Shown: piece after piece, positions 53,130 to 64,000 of the stretch
Layout: the number at the start of each line of letters is the position of its first letter
How positions within the stretch are numbered: the first letter of the stretch is position 1
Assembly (NCBI GenBank): GCA_013365325.1
Contig: JABVXV010000004.1
Location: 744,001 to 808,000 of the forward strand
From: Dipetalonema caudispina
Lineage: Eukaryota; Nematoda; Chromadorea; Rhabditida; Onchocercidae
DNA length: 64,000 nt
Reading direction: 5' to 3'
The notes under the pieces: generated by a model
Told to the model about the DNA's origin: nothing
The model's input: the letters and a program-made list of their open reading frames with translations, nothing else
Databases searched by the model: none
Program-made: the position numbers and the translations under genes

Positions 53130-56100
53130 TTAGTGTAATGTTTTTGATGAGTGTTGTAAATACTGCAGTGAGAAAGCATAGATTTTAAAGTGTTCACATA
53201 GTTGGCGCACCTAAAAAGATTGAATTTAGATTAATTTTTCATGAAATAACAAAAAAACATACATTCAAAGTTATTAGGGACCACTTGAAAAGATAATGTA
53301 TCACTGTTTTGAAATTTATCAATGTAACTTTGTTTTAACTAATAAATGGAAATCATATTTAAATTCAATAGAACTAAATTTGGAAAACATATTTAAACTT
53401 GAACGAACTAATTTCTTACCACGCAAATTCCAAAATGTAAGTGAGCAAAGGTTATGATAGTGACAGCAAGTCGTAAAAAAATCAATTCCTGATAAGTTGA
53501 TAAAAAACCCAACAAAGATGTTATAGCAACGACCGAATATACTGCTAGGCATAGATTAAATATTTCCGCACGAGTGTTGCACATTTGTGCGATGATTAGT
53601 CTGCACTACAACCATGTAAGGTTAGCCAGTTAATGCGAATTGATTACTTGTTCATTAAATAATTAACTGACGGTATATATTTAATAAGTGGCAATTGTAC
53701 TTGGTATTTTCAGAACAAAAAGTTAAATCTGTTAAACTTCCTTACTGCAATATTCGAAAAAACGGTCCCCATAGTATAGAGGTAAAGACGAGGATCACGC
53801 TCAACAATATTTCCAGGAGAATACAAGGCCCAAAGCACCGAAATTGAAAACAAAATTAAGGATGAATATAGAGGTAAGCACATTTCGTAAAAATTGTCCT
53901 GCAAAAGCAAAAAAACGAATAAAATCAGAACTGATTATTTGAATAGGAAAACCGACTAAAATATTTTAGACATTTGATACGTATTCGTCAAAAATGTCCA
54001 GTTCTTTGTTAATAATCAAAAAGTCAATTACGATCAACAAATTACCTGCTTTCCAGTGTGGTCTACAAAATAAGACAGATAAATGTTTCGAGCTGATACC
54101 ACTAACGATATGTAACAACATACTAAAATGAAAAACTGTACAATTAGCTGAAATTTTACCCTCAATCTTCAAATCCAGTTAAAGTCTGAAGAAAATGATG
54201 GCAACATATTTATTCTTCCCAAAATACAAGTTAAATGCCTACCAAGTTAGACGTTAACAACAGATAACTTTTTTAACTACAATATGTTATAATGTGGAGT
54301 TAAATTAAAGTAAGACGTGTAGCATATTGAGCTACAAATCAGGCAACTTAAGCGACTTTTTTTTTTGCCAAAGTTTAGCAATCCAAAAATTGTATAAAAT
54401 TAATGAAAAACTGACCATAGAAACCAAATTCAAAACAAAGGGCGATTGTGAAACCATCGAAAACATAAAACTTGAAGTACTCATCGCCTTTGAAGAATGC
54501 AAATAAGTAAAATAAAGCAAGCCCCTCAAAATTTCAAAGTTCATTTACAAATTTCACATGCATATATATATCATAACATTAAATTCCTACAGAATCTGCT
54601 TACTGCCTTCCAAAAAACTTCAAACTTGATTTCAACTGAAGCGAAATTAGAAAATAAACATTAATTTAAATTTGATTTAAAATTTAAGTTATAATGGTAA
54701 CCCAAACATAAAAGGCTAACGTATTGACTCAAATCATAATTCCATGGGAGGAATAAAATTCCGGTATTATATTTTTCCCAATGCGAAACAATGAAAACTG
54801 CTTGGACGCTGATCAAAACCAAAAGAAGTCGAACCGGCGACAAACTAAAAAGTTGAAAAATCATAATACGGAAATTTCTTAACTTTCTAAGTTTATTTTT
54901 TTACGTTTTATTTTTTAGATTGGATGAACGAGAACTGCTTAAAAGAAAAAGCTATATTCAAAACACACCAAATTAAATCTTTCGAGGAACTCAAAGCGAT
55001 TTTTAATTCATGCTACTCAAGTTCAAAACCAGCCACATTTTTTGTTAATCTGACCAAACTTTGTTGAATAAAGAATCTCCATACTCACCTGAATTCACCT
55101 TGCCCGAAGATGGAGAAAATGGTCAATGTTAGTGGAACTGTAGACCACGAATCCAAACCATGATCAACTGAAAAAATTTGTATAAGTAATTCCGATTTTC
55201 ATGAAGCCCTAGAAAAATTACAAACGAAAGTATAGAAATTGGACTGAGGAAATTTCATAATTATACACTGATACTTAGATAATTTAAATAATCTGAAAAA
55301 TCAAAGAAAAATCAATGATTTATATCTAAATACCAATGACTTTGTACAACGCACAATGACCTATCAATAAACAAATTGATTCATGTGCAAATTCGAAATT
55401 ATAAATAAGTGAAAAGACTAACAAAGTTCACCGGTTGGTCCGGATACTCCCATGCGACGTGCTTGCTTACCGTCAGTACCGTCTAATATATGTCCGAGAA
55501 AAGTACAAATCGAGCATAGCAACCAAACCCAGTCAGGGATAGATCCTAAAATTGTCATACATCAAATTCCATTAATAATTCAGAAAAGCAAATGTAAGTG
55601 AAAATTTAAATCATTTACACTAATCGTGTGGGAAGCATATCTGTTCGGTTAATTAATTTTCTCGAAAATCTTCAAAAACAACCAGCCTATCTAATTGCAC
55701 ACATTACGGAAATGATAAATAAATTTCGCTAAACTGCAGTGCCATAGCACATAACCACAGTAGTTTAAAGGAGTGAACTATGGGATCCAATGTTTCATAT
55801 TAATAACAAGATAACTTTTTCAGAAACTAATGAAATTAAATCCTAGAAGTTAATGAAATAATAAGGAAAATCCCGTGTCAGAGGATTAAATTAAAAATGA
55901 GCACAAAAAGAAAGCTTTTCCAGAATTTCCGACGAGAACATTCGAATTAGCTGCCACATAATAATCGTAATATGAGACGACCAAAAATGCGAACATGACA
56001 AATATGAATCCAGTCAGCGTTAATACATTTGGTGCCAACCAAGTCGGATAAAACTGTTAAAATTGTTCTTCCAAATTGAAATTCCAATAATTATATCAAA

Positions 56101-56489
56101 ACCATAAAAAATTCCAACTTTTATTTTAAACACAATAAGATTTTGAATATTATATGAGAAAATTAACTGTAAGCAATACTCATATCTTACAAAGGTAATA
56201 AAATCATAAGCAACAAGGACCTGTAAAACATTATCAAGCCAAGAACACTTTACCTGTACAATCCAATTCCAGAATGGATGTGAAACATATTTCGATAAAG
56301 GGCTTGAGTCCACACTACAATACTGAAATAAAATTTCATCAATAAATGTATGAATTCCAGAAATGATGAAGATAAAATCTAACATAAATTTGATTTTTCA
56401 AACAATAAAGTAATCACTTTGTACTTATCAAACCCTTTGATTTGTCGTTCGTTGAGATATTTGTAATCGAACAATCCTAATAGTCCCAT
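53130..56489 (-). CDS. ept-1: ethanolaminephosphotransferase (CDP-alcohol phosphatidyltransferase), 11 or more exons
   Basis: This family transfers phosphoethanolamine from CDP-ethanolamine to diacylglycerol in ER/Golgi membranes, the last step of the Kennedy route to phosphatidylethanolamine. Exons downward: 56489-56418, 56322-56254, 56053 to about 55935, 55545-55423, 55167-55089, 54844-54721, 54524-54416, 54122-54046, 53898-53746, 53605-53420, 53210-53130, about 400 residues as usual. The catalytic motif DG-x2-AR-x8-G-x3-D-x3-D is intact (DGKQAR...GELFDHGLD), split over exons 4 and 5. [19 protein letters not shown] and [15 protein letters not shown] place it with the EPT1/SELENOI branch rather than choline enzymes. 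Several hydrophobic helices are visible. The C-terminus ends [13 protein letters not shown] with no UGA-coded selenocysteine tail like that of vertebrate SELENOI. The exon 3/4 junction is unresolved in phase and may hide a mini-exon. Confidence 0.93.
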
Positions 56490-57109
56490 CTTCGAATATA
56501 AGATGAAGTAATTATATACTGAAAAACTGAAAAAAAAAACGATTTCAATCGACTTAAATAGCCAGTCACCAGAAAATATGAAGGTAAGGAGAGTTCTTCC
56601 GGAATAAATCCTGAAATGATTAAAGGAGAGGACCGGACACTAATAAGCAACTTTTCCAATGACGCTATCCATGACCTCTCTGTACTTCTCCACCAACGTC
56701 CTTCCTCTTCTTTGTATCCTCTGTTGACAACCTCCTCGGATAGTATTATGTCTCGTTCACAAATTTATTCCACTCCTATCGAGAAGTAAGCATGTGATGG
56801 TATAGGCCAGCACCTATCCGTCCAGTTGTGCTATCAACGATTTACTTACCACCCGATTTTGCCTTTCGGAAAAACGACAGCAACCGATACGTGCCAGTAG
56901 TAGGAGCAGCAACAGTTATATACTTTTGTTGGCAATACTCAAAACACCTTATAAATCATCAATTGTATCGATTATCGATCGATCAGTACCAGAAATGGCT
57001 TGCCTTTCTTCCTATCAATGTCACATTGACTAGGCAAGTTTTTGTGACCTCTTTTATAATTCTCCTCAGTTTAATAATAGATATGTATCAGAGAGACAGA
57101 CAGGTGGAC

Positions 57110-57142
57110 AGACACACACACACACATACATACACACATACA

Positions 57143-57188
<46 letters not shown>
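57110..57188. repeat. (CA)n microsatellite
   Basis: A run of about 38 CA units is broken by a few ATACA interruptions in its first half and is uninterrupted in its second half. It lies about 620 bases upstream of the ethanolaminephosphotransferase start codon and is likely length-polymorphic. Confidence 0.95.
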
Positions 57189-57190
<2 letters not shown>

Positions 57191-60100
57191 CACAGCTATC
57201 TTTAAAGCTTTGAAAATTGATCTAAATTTGTTTAAAGTTAAACTGACTTGAATTACTAATTATAAATAATTGATGTAATTCTCTAAAAGTGCATCTTCTC
57301 CATTCTTACAATTTATTTGTCATATTTCATTTAATCGCTTTCATTTATTTATATTTTGAATAACTTTTTCAATTGTTGTAGCATTTCTTAGAACAATTTT
57401 AGACATTTCCAAATATGCCTTCAAAGATTTGATCATCGTCGTTCTTCTCTTCCTAACAATAAATAATGTATCATCTCTCTCCTCCTACAACGGAAATATC
57501 TTACACTTTAATATCACTTTTTTTTTTTTTTCTCGACAACAAGGGACACAAATACATATATATAATATATTTATTTGATGAAGAATTTTCAACTGTAAAT
57601 ATATTGTAGTAAAAGTATTAATGGATATGTTAAATAATATAATAAATAGAAAAGGACTGTTTGATTGTCCATTCTTTACCCTTTCTTACTACTTGATAAG
57701 TATCAAACTGTGACGGTCAATCGGTCAATAAAATAATAAATATATGTTTTGTATACATTGTGAGCATTATCGTCACAATCCTAGATTGTCTGTTTTCATT
57801 TGGTACAAAGCGGTGACTGACACAAAACAGAGAAGAAAGGGTAGGCGATGAAATGGGAAATACTTTTGTGGTAAGCTTTAGCATGGTTCATCAATTCTTA
57901 GGTCTGTTTTCCGTATTTTCATACTATTTTATTATTTTTTTAAGTACAACAGTTCTAATTTTTCATGTTCAATTTTTGATTTGAATTAAAATTTTATTTG
58001 TCTAACAGTAATTATGTTGCTTGAAACAAAGTTTTTCTTGCACTTTTTCAACTTTAATTTTTTTTGCCAGAGCTTATACACTTTGCTTTGTTAATTAATC
58101 CAAGGATATAATTCCAATTAAAAAAATTTATAAATGCAATTCTGTTCTAAGGAGACTCTCAAGTTTTCTACAAGTTGTTTTCAAAAATTTGAGCTTCATT
58201 TTTTGTCAGTGATCTAAAGAAAAACTTTTCCTTCTCTTCCTGCGATGTGGTGATTTTTTTCCTATTGGTTGTGAAGAGGATTTATTATATAAATATTGAT
58301 TTATTATAAGAAGTTTGTATAGTTCATCCGGTCTTTTGGACTGGATTTTAGACCGACTTCTAATTCAAGTTGCTAGAATCAGCATTACAATAATATTTTC
58401 AGAACTCTTAGGAGTTTGTACGGCCGAGAAAGGAAGTTTCGAATTAACAGTCAAGGAATCAATGAACGTATTTTCTTCATCTCTTAAAAGATTAATTACT
58501 TTAATTTATAGTAGCAATTTTAAATAAATTTGTGTACCAATGATGACAATGACAATTCTGTTAATCGAAGCAAATTACTAACGCTTTTTCTCTGCAAGCA
58601 GGAAAAACTCATCAAATGAAAATATTCCTTGCATTATTTTCAAATACCTTCATAGAATTATTCTTTTCTTTTGAAAATGCTTAAAAAAACTCTCTAATTC
58701 TGTGATATTTCTTATCTTCCAATTTTTGATACATTACTACATGAATGCCGGAGATCTTTCATAAGAGGGAAACTAATTCCAAATTCGATCCGGGATTAAC
58801 TAAATCTTCTACATTTTCAACGAATATAGATCAATGATTTATAGAGAAAAGCAGTTTACGGTTTCGAAAATTGGAGCAGTTCCCGTTAAATGTACTTTTT
58901 CAATTCCCATCCTGCAACTATTATTAATGCACCATAGAATTTCAGAGTGAGAACGCATTCTTGGAAAATTAATATTTTTCTACCCTACGGCTACTTTTTC
59001 GAACTGCATCGGTTAATTTCTCATCCACTGATGAATTCAAAAAGTTGTTTGGAGAGAAATTCTGATGTGAAATCAGCAAAATTTATTCCATTGTTAATTT
59101 GCTTATTCTATTCTATAATGTCCCTATATCCATTCACTCTGAACCTACTCTTTTTTATCTATTCATCGTTAACGATCTCTCGAAAATAACGATAAAATAG
59201 AAATTGGAATTGTCAAAAATTCAGTTCTATATCAGCCCATATCTGTTAAGAGATATTTTTTAAGGGTCAAAATAAGTTATGTTAACTAAAAATAATTTTC
59301 ATCCGGAAATCCTGCAAGCAGGGATGAACATGCTAACGATGTCTCGATCTTATTCAGATTCATTTTCCTATCAATTTCAAAATTACTTTTGGAAGATTCG
59401 AATTCAACTTTCTCTTATTTGTTATGTCCGAATCTTAGAATTGATACCTTTTTTCTTCAACACTGTAAAATTTTTGTCAGATTTCTCGGTTAAAAAAGCA
59501 GGCTGTAGAATTGGGAATACCTTTTCTCAATTTCAAATGTTTCAGCCCTTTTGATGAAAAAAAAAAAAAGAAAAAACGATATAAAAAATAGTAGTGCGAT
59601 ATGTTTACAAATGTCCGAAATCATCAATTCGCTTACAAGCATTACGAACTTTTTCAATGTCTTTGAATGTTTGGAACGATTGTTTTATTGAATAATTTTA
59701 AAAATTAGTTGATAAGTTTTTAGACATTCGTATCATTGATGGTATGCAAAAGTTTCCATAATATTTTTGACTACTATTTTTGAGGACTTAAATCGGATGA
59801 ATTAGAAATTAAATTCAAATGTAATTAGGACCAGAAGCTTATTTCTAGATAAATTTCAAGTTGAAATTAGATCACTATTTGAATTGGACAGTTTTCTAAT
59901 CATCTCCCACAATCATTTTTCTTCCGATATTATATTTCGTTGAGCTTCTGGGATGTCAATAACTGTAAGATGTCGCAAATAGTTAATTGTATTGTCCTAT
60001 CTTGAAGTTTCAAGCACGTTGACCGTTGGTGGGAAGAGTTTGCAATGGTGACGTATTGCGTTATTTAACGAGGTACGTGATCACGTTCGCTGTTGTAGAC

Positions 60101-61235
60101 CTAACGTGGGAAATCAAGGGAGAATAGTTGAACAGTTCTGGTGATAATTATTATTCTCAAAATTATACAATTTATTGATTTCGAATGAGACAGCTTCAAA
60201 CTATCAATTCATACTAGTATCACAAATTTCCCATAATTGAATTATGATGAAAAAGGATGATTTTATATTTTGTCTTTTTTGAATAATAAACAAACCTTTT
60301 GAATTTCATTTTGCATTGGTATACTTTAATTCTTCGCTTTTTCTAATTTACTCGTAATTTCCCAAATGCTGTTATCAAAAAACATCGTTTAATGTTGTCA
60401 TTTCATTTTAGCAACGATCAAAAAAAGGCAACATTCAATTATTTAGTACATACAATCATCGTCTCAAATAATGCAATCCTATTCAAGAATTATTTAGCTG
60501 AAATTGTAGAATTAATTTTAATTTCTCTCATAAATTTGCAATTTTTTACTTAATATTACTATACAAAATCATAATTTCCTATTATAATTTCTGTTCATCA
60601 AAATTTTGCAGCCAAATCTATAAATGGATGGGTAGATTTAGTGGGTGAGAGGTGTTGTTAAACGACCTCTACATTTATGTATGTGTTACATCCACATTTA
60701 ATGATAACCGTGTATTGAAGAAAGAAGGCAATCGTACGTTCCGTTGTCCCGATCTATGGGTCATTGTCCAGTCTTTAGGCAAAATAGCCATCAGTGTAAA
60801 CTTCACATACCACAAGATTTCCATTGCCTTCTTTCTTGTCTATCCGCCATCTGTTGATTGGTTCATAGTTTTATATCTGTCCAAACAGCTGTCTAATGTG
60901 AGTCTAAAACTGAGTATTTCGATTAGAACAACTTGAAGAAATTAAGGACAAAACTTTTGATATGTCATTTGAGTTGGGTGACACTTTCATTGGAGAAGAA
61001 GGATATGTATTCAAAATTGAAGCATTATGTACCATTCTTGGCCTCTTCCCTTTCAGCCTTCTAGGCTTTTTCCTTTCTTTTTCCCCTTTCAGACTAATTT
61101 ATACATTGATTTTCTTCGTCTCTTCCTCTATCTCTCCGTTTGTTTATTGATTCGTCGTCCACTTTGCTGCGAATAAAATGACCCTATTTTCTATAGTTCG
61201 ACGACTTGTACTCCGCGTGTCATAAATTTGTTGTT

Positions 61236-61248
61236 GTGTTTATTATTA

Positions 61249-61287
<39 letters not shown>
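61236..61287. repeat. (TTA)n microsatellite
   Basis: About 16 ATT/TTA units with one GTT interruption near the left end, followed by degenerate TTATTACTG copies. No gene nearby. Confidence 0.95.
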
Positions 61288-61289
<2 letters not shown>

Positions 61290-64000
61290 TGCTGTTATTT
61301 TATTACTGTTATTACTGCTTAGTTAACAAAATCATTTTTTTTCTTTTTTTGCTTTTGTTTATTCGTTTTCTATCAGAAAATAGAAATTTAAAAATGGAAA
61401 GGATAGGAAAGATTCAGAAAATAACTGATATTATTTAGGAAGGTTAACCACAGTAGAAGATACTATGCAACCATGCTTTAGGCTCTTAGGACTTCATTCT
61501 GTTCTAATTTCAAATCTGTCAGTCGAATTTATCAGTTAAATAAAACGAATAAAATACTTATCATTTGTAATAGCGCCTTCTCCCTCGAAATCTAATTACC
61601 TTTCTTATCCATTATCGTTTATTAATACAATAGCATTTGCTCTTTTTTTTTTTCCTGCAACTTTCTGATCAATTCACATTCATTGATGAGTTCCTTGTGA
61701 AGTTTGTTTCCTCCATTTTTCACTGTCTTAAATTTGATAAACTGCCACTTTCCCTATTTTAAGTAGATAATTTTCCTTTTCATGTTACCCAGAAAAAAAG
61801 GGAAGAACAGCACTTTTTTCATTCATCGGCGGTTTTTTGACGCCAATGAATCACTATTGAATTTTCACTTTTCATGAACTTTTATTCTTTCTTTTAAGAA
61901 AAAATTTGTCAAAGTCATGAGGGACCTTCTTTCTCCTTTGTTGAATAACAAAAAAAATGGGACAAGAAGAGGAGACATGATTTGTTCAGCCCTAAGTCCT
62001 ACTGTATCGCTTAGGCACTTTTTGTTATTTTAGGAAGCGCGAAATTCCATTTGGCGGGATTAGTTTCTTGATTTCCCTTCACTATATGCTATATCAATTA
62101 TCAGATTTGATTGTTCGCATATGGATTAAAAATTAAAGTGAATCATTTAATTCATATTCATGTTATAAATTATCAAAAAGCCTTAAAAAGTTGCGAAAAT
62201 TTTTTAAATTTTCAAACAAAAAGTTCAAAATTTACAAGCAAATATGATGAGTGTATAGATTCCCACGCATAAGATATTATCCTTCTGAAATAGTTTTTTT
62301 TTTTTTCTACAGATCTGGAGAGTAAATTTCATCAATTTATAAAGGATAGAAAAATAACTCTCCGAAATTTCATATTCGGATGGGTTAATGTCATCGTAAC
62401 ATGAGCTTCTTCATTTGCGTCTCATTATATTGGTTAAAAATTATGGGAAAAGAATGGGAAGGAGTTGTCAAAGAAATATCAAAGTAAATTTCTCTTCAAA
62501 TAGAAAGCCTTCTGAGCTTATCCAATAACATTCAGATTTCACATCTCAGAAAAATTCACTGAGGACAAACCTCATTTAAGATCTTAACTGATAAGATCAT
62601 AACTAAGGTATCACACTCTAAAGTCCTTGAAGATGCTACTTAAATGCCAACTCTCTTAAGATTTGTTACACAATGTTTACTTACCTTTCCATCCATCTTT
62701 CTATTTACTCATTTACTTCCTTTATCTCTTCTAGTTGTACAATGAAATAATTTTAAATTTGACTTCGAATTCAACTCCAACTTCAATTAATTCGCAAATA
62801 CAATTAATAAAAATAATGCAGGAACAAAGAGAGATACACTTAAAGAAGAGACAAATCAAGATCCTGTTTTATTGTTTCTTTGATTAATTTAATCTTTCCG
62901 TAATTTTCCAGAATTTAACTAAATTGACAGATTTCCACTCTTTAAAAAGTTTTTTCTTCCAATACATTTCAACGTCTAGGCAGTACTTTATTTCTCTATT
63001 CTTAATTTCTCCTCTGTTTCTTTTTTTTTGAATGTATCTAATATGTAATTTCTATAAAATTTGCTAAAAATCAAAATACAAAAGTATTTTTGATCAGGAA
63101 TTTTTTCAGCAAAAGTATAGATACTATCGCATTTTTTTCCCACATATTGACAAATAGTATATATGAACTAAGCCATTTATTTTCTCTCATTAGTAGTTGT
63201 TTTTACTGATTTTGAGCTCTTCCATGATATTTAGCAGTTGTTCAAATCTCGAAATAACATAAAAGCGGAATGCCAACAGATATATCACAGGTATATAATT
63301 CCGCATAACACCAATATGTTCATCCATTTCGCGGATTTTTCAAAAAAAAAAAAAAAATAGAAGAAAAAAAAAACAGTGCTTTTGAATAGTTTCAGATTTA
63401 AAATTTTAATTAGTTAAATTTTAGGCCTATCTCGTTGAATCTTCAACAAAGTGGTATTTCCTCCCCGAATTTTTTAATTACAAATTTCTTATTTACATTC
63501 CACTTTTTCTCTATGCCATACAACTTAGCATTATCTTTCTCGTAAACATTTGGTGATCAATACATTATTTTACAAATGGGTATTCATATGTCGTAACTTT
63601 TACTTCTTCTTTTGCTTCCTATAACTTTGACCTCTGACCGTTTTTGTCTTATTTTTCCATCTCTCTTCTTTTTTTTGCATTTTCTTTTCTCGTTTTGCCT
63701 TCTCATTTTAAATTACCATTTATATATCCAACTATTCAAGTACGTAATTGTATTATCTCGCTTTCTGCTCTTGATCCATTTTTGTTTGGTCCATCTCTTA
63801 TTCCTTTTTTTTTAGTTTTTTCAAAATATTTAGCAGCAATCGGAAAACATAAATCATAATGTTGCTGACGATGAACTAGGGAAAAGGATAGAGGCGGTAG
63901 TTACCCCTTTCTCCGTTTCCCTCTCATTCCGATACATTTTTTTTTTTTTGTTCTCGAATTACTACTTTCAAGGTTATTGTAATCATCTGACGCTGTTTAA

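Larger units (their letters stand above)
56490..64000. other. gene-poor AT-rich right flank
   Basis: Upstream side of the ethanolaminephosphotransferase gene. Open frames on the + strand (56828-57205, 58315-58527, 58947-59189, 59279-59554, 60652-60936) show no family resemblance or splice pattern. The first is extended by a CA repeat. Two microsatellites and several homopolymer runs are the only definite features. Confidence 0.5.

Noticed and set aside
56828..57205. 125-codon + strand open frame
   Set aside because: Its last third is the CA repeat translated as His-Thr, and the rest has no family resemblance or splice context.

Overview
The window reads as nuclear DNA of a nematode, most likely a filarial or other spirurid species. 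It is strongly AT-rich. Genes are split by many small-to-medium introns with TTTCAG-like acceptors and GTAAG/GTGAG donors. The recognisable proteins are animal housekeeping or signalling genes, several closest to families best described in Caenorhabditis. No prokaryotic operon, mobile element, rRNA or CRISPR array was seen. Species assignment is inference only.

Layout. 2464-7838 (-) is a complete lariat debranching enzyme gene (DBR1) in 11 exons. 9905-18539 (-) is a secreted protein gene in about 18 exons. It has a signal peptide, eight or nine cysteine-rich modules each on its own phase-1 exon, and two C-type lectin domains. Just upstream on the same strand is a small unrecognised gene, 18661-19330 (-). 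It ends about 120 bases before the lectin gene begins and is divergent from 19682-20976 (+), a histidine-phosphatase-superfamily gene in 4 exons. A doubtful small membrane ORF follows at 21520-21783 (+).

24244-34765 (-) is the cohesin regulator PDS5 in about 30 exons, apparently complete from its start exon to a basic C-terminal tail. 36796-45038 (-) is an EVA-1-type single-pass receptor with two SUEL (galactose-lectin) domains in 11 exons. 53130-56489 (-) is an ethanolaminephosphotransferase of the CDP-alcohol phosphatidyltransferase family in 11 or more exons. The rest (1-2463, 7839-9904, most of 20977-24243, 34766-36795, 45039-53129, 56490-64000) shows no gene I can support, only simple repeats and AT-rich sequence.

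The genes do not form one pathway: RNA processing (DBR1), chromosome cohesion (PDS5), axon/muscle guidance (EVA-1), phospholipid synthesis (EPT) and a probable secreted lectin. The least familiar part is the modular Cys-rich/lectin gene. One of its introns holds a near-perfect 24-bp hairpin that pairs fully, through one G-U, in the sense of the gene. Exon coordinates were worked out by hand from reading frame, splice motifs and family alignment from memory. A few junctions are unresolved and are marked.
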